A stretch of 64,000 nucleotides of DNA from Salidesulfovibrio onnuriiensis. GTDB taxonomy: Bacteria; Desulfobacterota; Desulfovibrionia; Desulfovibrionales; Desulfovibrionaceae. Below the pieces are notes generated by a model that searched no databases, was not told where the DNA came from, and was given only the letters and a program-made list of their open reading frames with translations. This document shows, one piece after another, positions 1-7,989 of this stretch (position 1 is the stretch's first letter; each line of letters opens with the position of its first letter). The position numbers were made by a program, and so were the translations under genes. The stretch is taken from assembly GCF_008001235.1 (NCBI RefSeq), contig NZ_CP040751.1:479001-543000 (forward strand), in the 5' to 3' direction.

Positions 1-1
1 C

Positions 2-958
2 TACAATGCTGCGGGCGGCGTGCTGGGCCGGCCCGTGCGCCTGCTGCCCTTCAACGACGAATGCCGCCCCGAAAAGGTCGAGGAACTCCTGAAACTGGTG
101 GACGGCGCCAACGCCACGCTCATGATCGGCCCGGTCTGCAACGGCATGGCCCGGGAGGCGCTTCCCCGGCTCAACCAGCGGGGCGTGGTGGTGATTTCGC
201 CGTCCGTGACCGACCCGGACCTGACCAAGCCCCGCACCTATCCGCTCTTTTTCCGGACAATGACGCCCTCGGACGCCCAGCCCGAGACGCAGGCGGCCTT
301 TTTGCGGAAAAAGGGATTCACGCGCATTGCCCTGCTGCATGACGCTTCCAGGGACGGCCTGGAGCAGGGGGCCGTGGTGCGCAGGCTGGTGCAGGGCGAT
401 CCGGCCCTGACCCTGGCGTACGACGTCGACCTCAAGGGCGGCGAGGAAGCCGTGCCCGCCGTGAAATCCATCCTGAGAGACAGGGCGGACGCCGTGGTCT
501 ACCAGGGCGAACGCGGCCTGGGCTGCGCCATGCTGGCCCTGCTGCGCGAGGCGGGATTCAAGGGCGCGTTCCTCTGCAACGACCAGTTCTGGGACGACGC
601 CCTGCTGGCCAAGCTGAACGCCTTTGCCGAGGACCTGTACTTCACCGGGCCGCTGGATCCGGCCGAAAACCCGCTCTATCAGGTGGCCCTGGAGCGCTTC
701 CGGGCGGCCTCCGAGGACGCGGACCCGCCGGGCCCGTATTTCTACCACGCCTATGCGGCCACCCTGGCCCTGCTCAATGCCGTGGAGCGTGCGGAAACCA
801 CGGAGCCGCGCAAGGTGGCCGACATGCTCCGGCTGCACAAGGCGGAAACGCCGCTCGGCAGGATCGGCTTTGACGAGGCCGGGGACGTGACCGGCGCGGG
901 CATGGTCGTCTACCAGTACCGGGACGGCGAGATACGGGAAGTGTTCCGCCAACCATAA
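2..958 (+). CDS. ABC transporter periplasmic substrate-binding protein, branched-chain amino acid (LivJ) type, 5' truncated
   Basis: The frame is already open at base 2 and reads YNAAGGVLGRPVRLL, the conserved N-terminal stretch of Peripla_BP_6 (LivJ-type) receptors (NAAGG.nGrp). The start codon and signal peptide therefore lie upstream of the window. The 318 visible residues include the usual type I binding-protein landmarks: a GPVCNGMA stretch after strand 2, VISPSVTDPDLT, and a C-terminal FDEAGDVTG...VYQY motif typical of the family. It should bind an amino acid or amide in the periplasm for an ABC permease encoded upstream. No terminator is obvious before the next gene. The ligand cannot be told from sequence. 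Confidence 0.85.
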   Translation, partial: YNAAGGVLGRPVRLLPFNDECRPEKVEELLKLVDGANATLMIGPVCNGMAREALPRLNQRGVVVISPSVTDPDLTKPRTYPLFFRTMTPSDAQPETQAAFLRKKGFTRIALLHDASRDGLEQGAVVRRLVQGDPALTLAYDVDLKGGEEAVPAVKSILRDRADAVVYQGERGLGCAMLALLREAGFKGAFLCNDQFWDDALLAKLNAFAEDLYFTGPLDPAENPLYQVALERFRAASEDADPPGPYFYHAYAATLALLNAVERAETTEPRKVADMLRLHKAETPLGRIGFDEAGDVTGAGMVVYQYRDGEIREVFRQP

Positions 959-1120
959 CCGTGCTGGTGCGGAATCAGGAAAATTTGTGCTTCATGGTTG
1001 CCTCCCCTGCGGATTTGGGCGACCATGGAAGAACTGGAAAATAAATTGAAAATCGTAAAAATGCCGACCGGATGGGACGGCGAATCACCATGCCCTCGGG
1101 GCCGCAAGGAGAATAATCCA

Positions 1121-2641
1121 ATGATCCGAAAACAACTGCGTTTCCTGTTCGTCGTCCTGCTGCTGGTTGCCGTGGCCGGGTGCACGGCGGCCAAAACCAG
1201 AAGCACCGGCACCTATTTCGACCAGGTCCGCGAAGACCCGGTGCGGCTGCGCATCTTCCTGACCGAGATGCCCAAGGGCGGGGACATCCACAACCACCTG
1301 CCGGGCATGGTCTATGCCGAGGACTTCCTGCGCATGGCTGCGGCCAAGGACATGTGCCTGGACCCGCAGAACGGCTACACCGCCTCGGCGGGCCCGTGCA
1401 AGGACGGCCAGGTCAAGGCGACGGACGCCCTGCGCAACGCCGCGCACTGGAACGGGGCCATCAATGCCTGGTCCACGCGCCAGGACCGGCGCGACTCCTT
1501 CATGTGGGGGCATGACCAGTTCTTCGCCACCTTTTTCCGCTTCGGCGCCGCGGCCAACGACATGGGCTACATGCTGGCCGAGGCCGCCAAGCAGGCCAGC
1601 CATGAGAACATGGCCTATCTGGAGCTGATGCTTTCCGTGTTCCCCAGGGACCTCTGGGGACTTTCCGCCGTGGCCGCCGACCCCATCGCCAAGGGCGACC
1701 TGGCCGGGGCGTATGCGGCCCTGGAACAGGCCGGACTGTTCAACGAAACGCATCTGGACGAATGCAGCCGGACTCTCATCGAGGGCGAACAGCGCCGCGA
1801 CATGCTGCTCAAGGGCGGCCCCGGCAGCGAGGTGCACATGCGCTTCATGAACCACGCCATCCGCACCCTGCCGCGCCACGTGGTCTTTGCCCAGCTGGCC
1901 TACTCCTTTGCCCTGGCCGCCCAGGAACCGCGCATGGTGGGCATCAACCTGGTGGCCCCCGAGGACGACCCCGTGTCCATGCAGGACTATGAGCTGCACA
2001 TGGCCATGATCGACTTCCTGTACACGCTCTATCACACGGACCCGGCCAAGCAGCCCGTGGCCGGCAACGTGAACATCGCCCTGCACGCGGGCGAGCTGAC
2101 CCTGGGGCTGGTCAAGCAGGACGGCCTGCGCAACCACATCCGCCTGGCCATCGAGCAGGGCCATGCCCAGCGCATCGGCCATGGCATCGACATCTCCTAT
2201 GAGGAGGACCCCTACGGCCTGCTCAGGACCATGCGCGAAAAGGACATCGCCATCGAGATCCAGCTCACCAGCAACGACGTGATCCTGCACGTGTCCGGCG
2301 ACAGGCATCCCCTGTGCCTGTACATGAGCCAGGGCGTGCCCTTTGCCCTGGGGTCCGACGACATGGGCGTGGCCCGTACGGACATGACCACCGAATACCT
2401 GCGCGCCGTGCAGGACCAGGGCCTGGGCTACGAAGACCTCAAGACCTCGGCCCGCAACTCCCTGGAGTACTCGTTCATGCCCGGCTCCTCCCTGTGGGCC
2501 GACTACGGCAGGAAGGTCGTTGTTCCCCAGTGCGCCCAGGGCAAGACCGACGCCTGCACAGCCTTCCTGAGCAACAACGAGAAGGCCGCGGTGCAGTGGC
2601 GGCTCGAACGGGACCTGGAGGCCTTCGAGGCCCGCTGGTAG
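1121..2641 (+). CDS. adenosine deaminase-like exported lipoprotein
   Basis: This is a 506-residue metal-dependent deaminase of the adenosine/ADGF superfamily. The frame stays open upstream to 998, but ATG 1121 is preferred: it follows AAGGAG (1106-1111) and opens a lipoprotein signal peptide with a VAGC lipobox and acylation at Cys21. Visible active-site signatures are HNHL (H57, H59), LHAGEL, RIGHGIDI and LGSDDMG, matching the family's metal ligands and catalytic residues. The protein is longer than cytosolic Add (about 330 residues), with insertions near residues 75-140 and 185-230. It would deaminate an adenosine-like purine nucleoside outside the inner membrane. The nucleoside importer operon at 11.8-16.5 kb would fit with this, but the link is inference. 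Confidence 0.85.
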   Translation: MIRKQLRFLFVVLLLVAVAGCTAAKTRSTGTYFDQVREDPVRLRIFLTEMPKGGDIHNHLPGMVYAEDFLRMAAAKDMCLDPQNGYTASAGPCKDGQVKATDALRNAAHWNGAINAWSTRQDRRDSFMWGHDQFFATFFRFGAAANDMGYMLAEAAKQASHENMAYLELMLSVFPRDLWGLSAVAADPIAKGDLAGAYAALEQAGLFNETHLDECSRTLIEGEQRRDMLLKGGPGSEVHMRFMNHAIRTLPRHVVFAQLAYSFALAAQEPRMVGINLVAPEDDPVSMQDYELHMAMIDFLYTLYHTDPAKQPVAGNVNIALHAGELTLGLVKQDGLRNHIRLAIEQGHAQRIGHGIDISYEEDPYGLLRTMREKDIAIEIQLTSNDVILHVSGDRHPLCLYMSQGVPFALGSDDMGVARTDMTTEYLRAVQDQGLGYEDLKTSARNSLEYSFMPGSSLWADYGRKVVVPQCAQGKTDACTAFLSNNEKAAVQWRLERDLEAFEARW

Positions 2642-2692
2642 CCTGATTCGAAACGATTGACCGCATATTGTGGCGGGGGGTAGTATGAATCT

Positions 2693-3436
2693 ATGTTCCG
2701 TGCCCTCCGCCATATTTTATGCCTCGCGGCGCTGCTCCTGGCCGTCCCCGCGGGTGCGGCCATGGCGGCGGAGGAAACCCTCACCATCGTCTTCGAGGAA
2801 TACCCGCCCTACGAGTACCTGGAGGGCGAAACGCCCAGGGGCATCAACATCGAAATCATCCGGGAGGCATTCAGCCGCATGGGCGTCCGGCCCGTGTTCC
2901 GGACCATGCCCTGGAAACGCGGGCTCTATGAACTGAAGAACGGCACCATCGCCGCCCTGGCCTCGGGCTTCCGGACCCCGGACCGGGAAAAATTCGCCTA
3001 TTTCCCGCACCATTACCTGAGCCTGGAGGTCAACTCCATCTTCGTCTGCCGGGAAGGATCGATCCGGGTCGATTCCCTGAAGGACCTGCGCGGCAAGACC
3101 GTGGGCGTGGTCCGCGAATACGCCTACGGAACGGAATTCGACACCCTCACGGGAATGTTGCTGGATCCGGTCAACAACAACACCCTGCTGGTGGGCAAGC
3201 TGGCCGACCGGAGGGTGGACGCCATTGCGGGAAATCTCCGGGTCATCGAGTACCTGGCCGAACGCCTCGGCGTGGAGGAACGCATCCGGCCCGCGTACAA
3301 CCTTTCCAGCGAACCCCTGTACCTGTTCTTCTCAAGAAAGGCAGGCCCCCACATGCCGGACCTGGTCCGCCGCTACGATTCGGCCATGAGCGCAATGGAG
3401 GCCGACGGCACCCTGCGCAGGCTGCGCGACCGGTAA
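2693..3436 (+). CDS. periplasmic solute-binding protein, bacterial extracellular family 3
   Basis: The 247-residue protein has a clear signal peptide (basic start MFRALRH, hydrophobic core, cleavage after AMA). The mature part begins with LTIVFEEYPPYEY, the typical first strand of SBP_bac_3 domains, followed by GINIEIIREAFSRMG and LRGKTVGVVREYAYG. It is the size of a stand-alone amino-acid binding protein, and no permease or ATPase is adjacent. Orphan family-3 binding proteins are common in Desulfovibrio genomes and may feed sensors or distant transporters. The start ATG 2693 is poorly served by an SD sequence (only a G-rich stretch at 2672-2680). The ligand is unknown. Confidence 0.8.
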   Translation: MFRALRHILCLAALLLAVPAGAAMAAEETLTIVFEEYPPYEYLEGETPRGINIEIIREAFSRMGVRPVFRTMPWKRGLYELKNGTIAALASGFRTPDREKFAYFPHHYLSLEVNSIFVCREGSIRVDSLKDLRGKTVGVVREYAYGTEFDTLTGMLLDPVNNNTLLVGKLADRRVDAIAGNLRVIEYLAERLGVEERIRPAYNLSSEPLYLFFSRKAGPHMPDLVRRYDSAMSAMEADGTLRRLRDR

Positions 3437-3467
3437 TTCCCCGTCTCGAGAATTCCTGCGATCCTTC

Positions 3468-3495
3468 TTGACGCGGCCCGCTGAGAACCTATTGT
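3468..3495 (+). promoter_or_regulatory. candidate sigma-70 promoter of htpX and the Deg protease
   Basis: TTGACG (3468-3473) and TATTGT (3490-3495) are separated by 16 bp, giving a start site near 3502, about 25 bases before htpX. The match is good at -35 and 4 of 6 at -10. It is a visual assignment; a heat-shock sigma factor could also act here. Confidence 0.5.
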
Positions 3496-3526
3496 ATGGG
3501 GCACGCACAATGGAGGACACCAAACA

Positions 3527-4378
3527 ATGACGAGTCAGATAAAAACCGTGTTCCTGCTGGCCCTGCTCACCGGGGTGCTCATGCTTCTGGGGGGCGCCAT
3601 GGGCGGCCGGGCCGGACTCATGATCGCCTTTGTGCTGGCCATGGTCATGAACCTGGGCAGCTACTGGTATTCGGACAAGCTCGTGCTGTCCATGTACAAG
3701 GCCCGCGAGCTTTCGCCCGCAGACGCGCCGCACGTACACAGGGTGGTGGAGGAACTGGCCGCCAACGCGGGCGTTCCCAAGCCGCGCGTCTTCCTGGTGC
3801 CCCAGGCCCAGCCCAACGCCTTCGCCACGGGCCGCAACCCGGAAAACGCCGTGGTGGCGGTCACCGAGGGCATCGTGCGCATGCTCAACCCGGACGAGCT
3901 CAAGGGCGTGCTGGCCCACGAGATAGGACACATCGCCAACCGCGACATCCTCATCCAGACCATTGCCGCTGTGCTGGGCGGGGCCATCGTGTTCCTGGCC
4001 AACATGCTCCAGTTCACGGCCATTTTCGGCCTGGGCTCGGACGACGACGAGGGGGCCAATCCCCTGGCCGCGCTGGCCATGGCCATCCTGGCCCCCATGG
4101 CGGCCATGCTCATCCAGATGGCCATATCCCGCTCGCGCGAATACCTGGCCGACGAGACCGGCGCGCGCATTTCGGGCGAGCCCCTTTCCCTGGCCTCGGC
4201 CCTGGCCAAGCTGGATACGGCCTCACGCCAGGTGCCGCTCAAGGGCTCCCCGGCCACGGAAAACATGTTCATCATATCTCCCTTCAGCGGCCGCCGCGCC
4301 GCCGCCCTGTTCAGCACCCATCCGCCCATCCAGGACCGCATCCAGCGCCTGCAGCGCATGGCAAGGAGGCCTTACTGA
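3527..4378 (+). CDS. htpX: HtpX-type membrane zinc metalloprotease
   Basis: This 283-residue M48 protease is of normal HtpX length. Two N-terminal membrane helices (about residues 7-23 and 29-46) are followed by the cytoplasmic catalytic domain with HEIGH (H131, E132, H135). A hydrophobic pair of helices lies around residues 140-210, and the third zinc ligand lies in SREYLADETGA. HtpX degrades misfolded inner-membrane proteins. GGAGG at 3511-3515 is the ribosome binding site. A secreted Deg-family protease follows after 1 base, so the two form an envelope quality-control pair. Confidence 0.93.
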   Translation: MTSQIKTVFLLALLTGVLMLLGGAMGGRAGLMIAFVLAMVMNLGSYWYSDKLVLSMYKARELSPADAPHVHRVVEELAANAGVPKPRVFLVPQAQPNAFATGRNPENAVVAVTEGIVRMLNPDELKGVLAHEIGHIANRDILIQTIAAVLGGAIVFLANMLQFTAIFGLGSDDDEGANPLAALAMAILAPMAAMLIQMAISRSREYLADETGARISGEPLSLASALAKLDTASRQVPLKGSPATENMFIISPFSGRRAAALFSTHPPIQDRIQRLQRMARRPY

Positions 4379-4379
4379 C

Positions 4380-5711
4380 ATGCACCGTTTCGCCGGGCTC
4401 ATCGCCCTTGTTCTGACCCTGTTGGCCGCGAGCCCCGTCTTTGCCTATGTGGACGAGTTGCGACGCACCCCCGTGGTCAAGGCCGTGGAGGCGGTCGGCC
4501 CGTCCGTGGTCAGCATCACGGCCGTTGCCAAGCGCCAGGGACGGAGCATGTTCCCCAACGATCCCCTCGGCAGGATGCTGCAGAAACGCTTTTTCGGTGA
4601 GCTTCCCCAGAACAACGCCAGCAGCCTGGGCTCGGGCGTGATCATCGACGGCAGGGCCGGGCTGGTGCTCACCAACGCCCACGTCATTTCCGGGGCCGAG
4701 ACCATCACCGTGCGCCTGGCCGACGGCCGCGAGTTCAAGGCCGACATGATCGGGTCCGACCCGGACTTCGACCTGGCCGTGCTGCGGATAAAGGACGCCA
4801 GGAACCTGCCCGGCGTGAAGCTGGGCGATTCCGACGGCATCCTCATCGGCGAGACGGTCATCGCCATCGGCAACCCTTACGGGTTCAGCCACACCGTGAC
4901 CACGGGCGTGGTTTCCGCCCTGAACCGGACCATCAAGACCGACCGGGGGCGCATCGGCAATTTCATCCAGACCGACGCGGCCATCAACCCCGGCAACTCG
5001 GGCGGCCCGCTCCTGAACATCAAGGGCGAGCTCATCGGCATCAACACCGCCATCCACAAGGAGGGCGAGGGCATCGGCTTCGCCATTCCCGTGAACAAGG
5101 CCAAGGTCGTGGTGGCCGAGCTCATCAGCACCGGGCACGTGGCCCCCATCTGGCTGGGGCTCTTCGGCCAGAACATCGACCAGGACATGGCCCTGTATTT
5201 CGGCCTCAAGAGCGTGGACGGCATGATCATCACCGAGACCTTCCCGGACACCCCGGCCCACGCCGCCGGGATCAAGGCCGGGGACGTGCTGGCGGGCATG
5301 AACGGCCGCGCCCTGCGCAACGTGGACGACTATCTGGTGCGTTTGCGCGGGCACACCAAGGGCGAGCACCTCACCCTGAACCTGCTGCGCGACGGCAAGC
5401 GCATGGACGTCAAGGTCAAGCCCTCGGTCATGTCCCGGGAGACGGCCGCCACCCTGGTGGCCAAGCACTGGGGCCTCCGCCTGGCCGACAATCCCAAGGG
5501 CCGGGGAGCGGTCATTACCGAGGTTGCCAAGGGCAGCGCGGCCGATCAGGCCCATCTGCAGCCCGGCGATCTGGTGCACCAGATCGGCAACCGCCGCCTG
5601 AACTCCGCCGACGGCCTGCTGGCCGGGTACCTAAACAGCCGCATGTCCGGCACCGTGGTGCTCCGCGTCCAGCGCGGCAGGGGCCTTTACTGGGTCAAGC
5701 TCCGACGATAG
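4380..5711 (+). CDS. periplasmic Deg/HtrA-family serine protease with two PDZ domains
   Basis: The start is set at ATG 4380, one base after the htpX stop and downstream of AAGGAGG inside the end of htpX; the frame remains open upstream only as an out-of-frame shadow of htpX. The 443-residue product has a signal peptide (cleavage near FA-YV, residue 22). Its trypsin-like domain carries the triad H101 (TNAHVI), D131 (DPDFDLAVL) and S207 (PGNSGGP). Two PDZ domains follow, at about 260-350 and 365-440, the second somewhat degenerate. This is DegP/DegQ architecture, for degradation or refolding of damaged periplasmic proteins. Co-transcription with htpX is likely. Confidence 0.93.
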   Translation: MHRFAGLIALVLTLLAASPVFAYVDELRRTPVVKAVEAVGPSVVSITAVAKRQGRSMFPNDPLGRMLQKRFFGELPQNNASSLGSGVIIDGRAGLVLTNAHVISGAETITVRLADGREFKADMIGSDPDFDLAVLRIKDARNLPGVKLGDSDGILIGETVIAIGNPYGFSHTVTTGVVSALNRTIKTDRGRIGNFIQTDAAINPGNSGGPLLNIKGELIGINTAIHKEGEGIGFAIPVNKAKVVVAELISTGHVAPIWLGLFGQNIDQDMALYFGLKSVDGMIITETFPDTPAHAAGIKAGDVLAGMNGRALRNVDDYLVRLRGHTKGEHLTLNLLRDGKRMDVKVKPSVMSRETAATLVAKHWGLRLADNPKGRGAVITEVAKGSAADQAHLQPGDLVHQIGNRRLNSADGLLAGYLNSRMSGTVVLRVQRGRGLYWVKLRR

Positions 5712-5739
5712 ACATCCCATCCCCTAGAGACATATATGA

Positions 5740-5775
5740 ATCAGCCCCGGCAGCGAGCTCGCTGCCGGGGCTGAT
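5740..5775. terminator. perfect 36-bp palindrome between convergent genes, probable bidirectional terminator
   Basis: The arms ATCAGCCCCGGCAGCGAG and its exact complement meet with no spacer, giving an 18-bp GC-rich stem if folded with a small loop. It lies 28 bases after the Deg protease and 29 bases from the end of the 44-residue - strand gene. T-rich sequence follows on the + side (to 5795). It could alternatively be a protein-binding palindrome. Confidence 0.7.
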
Positions 5776-5804
5776 GATTTGGTGCTGTATTTTTGTGGTC
5801 CGGT

Positions 5805-5939
5805 TTATCGCTCGAACCACCAGATCAGGGCAAAGAAGATGCCGACGACGGCGACGAATTTCGTCGCATACAGAACCTGCTCCTTCAGGGAGTAGTTCTT
5901 GGGGGTATAGTCGATTTCAGGTTGCTGTGAATTGTTCAT
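5805..5939 (-). CDS. small single-pass membrane protein, 44 residues
   Basis: A short frame below usual gene-finding cut-offs starts at ATG 5939 behind a near-ideal CACAGGAGAATCCC ribosome binding site and ends at TAA 5805. The product begins with a polar segment (MNNSQQPEIDYTPKNYSLKE), followed by a hydrophobic segment at residues 22-42 ending in WWFER. This gives one membrane helix with a Trp/charged interface. The strong SD and amphipathic layout argue that it is real. No family is recognised with certainty. It is convergent with the Deg protease and downstream of the weakly supported - strand gene at 6376. Confidence 0.65.
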   Translation of the reverse strand: MNNSQQPEIDYTPKNYSLKEQVLYATKFVAVVGIFFALIWWFER

Positions 5940-6022
5940 GGGATTCTCCTGTGTTCACATGGATAGGAAAGGTCACGGGCAGAAAATGCCCGGACAAAGC
6001 GCAAAACAAGGGTCTGTTGAAC

Positions 6023-6376
6023 TCAGGAGCGGGGCGGCGCGCGGCCTGCATGGGGTGCGTGCCCGGCATGGGCGAAAAGGCCGGGGCCTGCGCCGGCGAA
6101 GAGAAAGGCGCAGGCGCGGGCCGGAGCGGCCATGATCCGGGCGGGAAGCAGTGCGTCACCGCAGGGGCGGTCATGCGTGGCGGATTCGTCCTGGCCGTCG
6201 AGAGCGACGTCAAGAGCCTGCCCCATGAAGGACGGGGCAAGCAGAACCGTTTCCGGGAGGCTTGTCCCGGACGGTTGTATCGCTTCCGGCGCAAGGCCTC
6301 CGGCGGTCGGCAGGAGCTGGGCCGTCAGCAGCAGGGCCGCGGTCAGCCGCACCATATATTTCGCCAAAGGGGTCAT
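6023..6376 (-). CDS. possible exported protein of unknown function, 117 residues
   Basis: Starting at ATG 6376, the frame begins MTPLAKYMVRLTAALLLTAQ, which resembles a signal peptide with cleavage around PTAGGLA. The rest is rich in Ala, Pro, His and Gly and has a second hydrophobic patch near residue 85 (RACAFLFAGAGPGLF). The SD is weak, and the biased composition could equally come from GC-rich non-coding DNA. No family is recognised. Kept because the opposite-strand frames look worse and because it sits upstream of the 44-residue gene in the same direction. Confidence 0.35.
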   Translation of the reverse strand: MTPLAKYMVRLTAALLLTAQLLPTAGGLAPEAIQPSGTSLPETVLLAPSFMGQALDVALDGQDESATHDRPCGDALLPARIMAAPARACAFLFAGAGPGLFAHAGHAPHAGRAPPRS

Positions 6377-6690
6377 CTCGGCGTGAATTAACCATTGGCG
6401 CGCGCCTGTCAACGCACTGTGCGCATGAAATATCGCCAAGAGATTTGGTAATAACGGACTGTTTTCTGATATTTTGCACAATTGTCATATCCTGCAATTC
6501 GGCGGCCTTGAAAAAACAACAGGGTGCGCGCTCCGGGCAGGGCTCGCCCCGGCCCGAAGTTGGTTAGCGGCCAAAGTAAAATTGCGAAACATCCCCATCC
6601 GGCTATTGCGTCCCGGAAAACAAAGCGGTATGCAATCTGTCCCGGCCCGCCGCCTTGGGCTGGGAAAATACAATATTGTCAGGAGAGAAA
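6377..6690 (+). other. intergenic region upstream of hisI with a candidate promoter
   Basis: No convincing gene is visible. A candidate + strand promoter is TTGCGT (6606-6611), 17 bp, TATGCA (6629-6634), which would give a 5' leader of about 50 bases before hisI. The segment 6415-6500 is AT-rich relative to its surroundings. No His-rich leader peptide is visible, so there is no sign of classical his attenuation. Confidence 0.35.
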
Positions 6691-7065
6691 ATGATTCGAC
6701 CAGATTTTGAGAAATGCGACGGCCTGGTGCCCGCCATTGCTCAGGACGCCGAAACCGGCGAGGTCCTGATGATGGCCTACATGAATGAAGAAGCCTGGAA
6801 CAAGACCCTGGAAACGGGCGAGGTCCATTACTTCAGTCGCTCCCGACATTCTCTCTGGCATAAAGGCGGAACTTCTGGTCATGTGCAGAAAGTCAAGTCC
6901 ATCCGGCTCGACTGCGATGCGGACACCATCCTGGTCCGCATCGACCAGATCGGCGGCGCGGCCTGCCACAAGGGCTACCGCAGCTGCTTCTACCGTGAAT
7001 TGAAAGACGGCGAGGTCGTGGAATGCTCGCCCATCGTGTTCGATCCCAAGGAGGTATACAAGTAA
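6691..7065 (+). CDS. hisI: phosphoribosyl-AMP cyclohydrolase
   Basis: HisI opens the purine ring of phosphoribosyl-AMP, the third step of histidine synthesis. The 124-residue product contains the family signatures [19 protein letters not shown] (Mg/Zn-binding aspartates and Cys) and [12 protein letters not shown] (zinc cysteines). It lacks the HisE pyrophosphohydrolase domain found in fused HisIE. AGGAGA at 6681 fixes ATG 6691; an in-frame upstream ATG at 6655 would add 12 residues not seen in the family. The stop TAA overlaps the hisG start as TAATG. Confidence 0.95.
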   Translation: MIRPDFEKCDGLVPAIAQDAETGEVLMMAYMNEEAWNKTLETGEVHYFSRSRHSLWHKGGTSGHVQKVKSIRLDCDADTILVRIDQIGGAACHKGYRSCFYRELKDGEVVECSPIVFDPKEVYK

Positions 7066-7943
7066 TGGCCGGAGAACTCATCAGACTCGGTGTTCCCAAA
7101 GGTTCCCTGCAGGACGCAACCCTCAAGCTGTTCGCCAAGGCTGGCTGGAACATCCGGCTGCACCACCGCAACTACTTCCCGGACATCGACGACCCCGAGA
7201 TCAAGTGCTCGCTTTCGCGCGCCCAGGAAATGGCCATGTACGTGGAACGCGGCACCTTTGACGTGGGCCTGACCGGCAAGGACTGGGTCATGGAATACGA
7301 TTCCGACGTGGTAGTCGTGGACGACCTGATCTACTCCAAGGTCTCCAACCGCCCGGCCCGCTGGGTGCTCTGCGTTGCGGGCAACTCGCCCTACAAGCGC
7401 CCCGAGGACCTGGAAGGCAAGAAGGTCGCCACCGAACTGTGCGGCTTCACCGAAAAGTACTTCAAGTCCATCGGCGTGAACGTGGATGTCTCCTTTTCCT
7501 GGGGCACCACCGAGGCCAAGGTCGTGGAAGGCCTGTGCGACGCCATCGTGGAGATCACCGAGACCGGCACCACCATCAAGGCCAACGGCCTGCGCATCAT
7601 TGCCGAGCTCATGCAGACCAACACCCAGCTCATCGCCAACAAGGAAGCCTGGGCCGATCCCGCAAAGCGCAAGAAGATCGAAGAGATGAACCTGCTGCTG
7701 CAGGGCGCGCTGCGGGCCGAAAAGCTCGTGGGCCTGAAGATGAACATGCCCAAGGCGCAGATGGAGGCCGCCCAGGACGTCATGCCCGCCCAGACCTCGC
7801 CCACCGTGGCCGAGCTCAAGGACCCCAGCTGGGTGTCCGTGGAAATCGTGGTCGAGGAATCCACTGTCCGCGACATCATTCCGAAGCTCAAGGAACTCGG
7901 CGCGGAAGCCATCATCGAGTACCCGCTGAACAAAGTCATCTAA
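7065..7943 (+). CDS. hisG: ATP phosphoribosyltransferase, long form
   Basis: HisG condenses ATP with PRPP, the first and feedback-regulated step of histidine synthesis. At 292 residues this is the long (HisG_L) form: a two-lobed catalytic part with GVPKGSLQD, DVGLTGKDWV and the PRPP loop EITETGTTIKANGL, then a C-terminal ACT-like regulatory domain (about 215-292) that binds histidine. It therefore needs no HisZ partner. The start overlaps the hisI stop by one base and uses GGAGG inside hisI. No other his biosynthesis gene of this pathway is adjacent. Confidence 0.95.
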   Translation: MAGELIRLGVPKGSLQDATLKLFAKAGWNIRLHHRNYFPDIDDPEIKCSLSRAQEMAMYVERGTFDVGLTGKDWVMEYDSDVVVVDDLIYSKVSNRPARWVLCVAGNSPYKRPEDLEGKKVATELCGFTEKYFKSIGVNVDVSFSWGTTEAKVVEGLCDAIVEITETGTTIKANGLRIIAELMQTNTQLIANKEAWADPAKRKKIEEMNLLLQGALRAEKLVGLKMNMPKAQMEAAQDVMPAQTSPTVAELKDPSWVSVEIVVEESTVRDIIPKLKELGAEAIIEYPLNKVI

Positions 7944-7949
7944 GAAAAA

Positions 7950-7978
7950 AAGGGCCCTTCTCCTGAAGGGCCCTTTTT
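7950..7978. terminator. bidirectional intrinsic terminator between hisG and deoB
   Basis: The stem AGGGCCCTTC / GAAGGGCCCT has a four-base loop. It is flanked by a run of A on the left and TTTTT on the right, so it can stop transcription from both the hisG side (+) and the deoB side (-). It lies 7 bases after the hisG stop. Confidence 0.85.
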
Positions 7979-7989
7979 CACTTCCACTG

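Noticed and set aside
1085..2713. Long - strand open frame (542 codons) opposite the adenosine deaminase-like gene
   Set aside because: It has His/Gly/Val-rich composition typical of an antisense shadow of a GC-rich gene; the + strand has family motifs, a signal peptide and an SD.
4311..5579. Long - strand frame (422 codons) opposite the Deg protease
   Set aside because: Antisense shadow; the + strand product has an intact catalytic triad and PDZ domains.
5774..6391. + strand frame of 205 codons after the Deg protease
   Set aside because: No SD, Arg/Cys/Gly-rich shadow composition, and it covers both the 44-residue - strand gene and a possible signal-peptide gene.
6691..7943. hisI-hisG as part of a his attenuation operon
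   Set aside because: No leader peptide with histidine codons and no alternating hairpins are visible in the 314 bases upstream.
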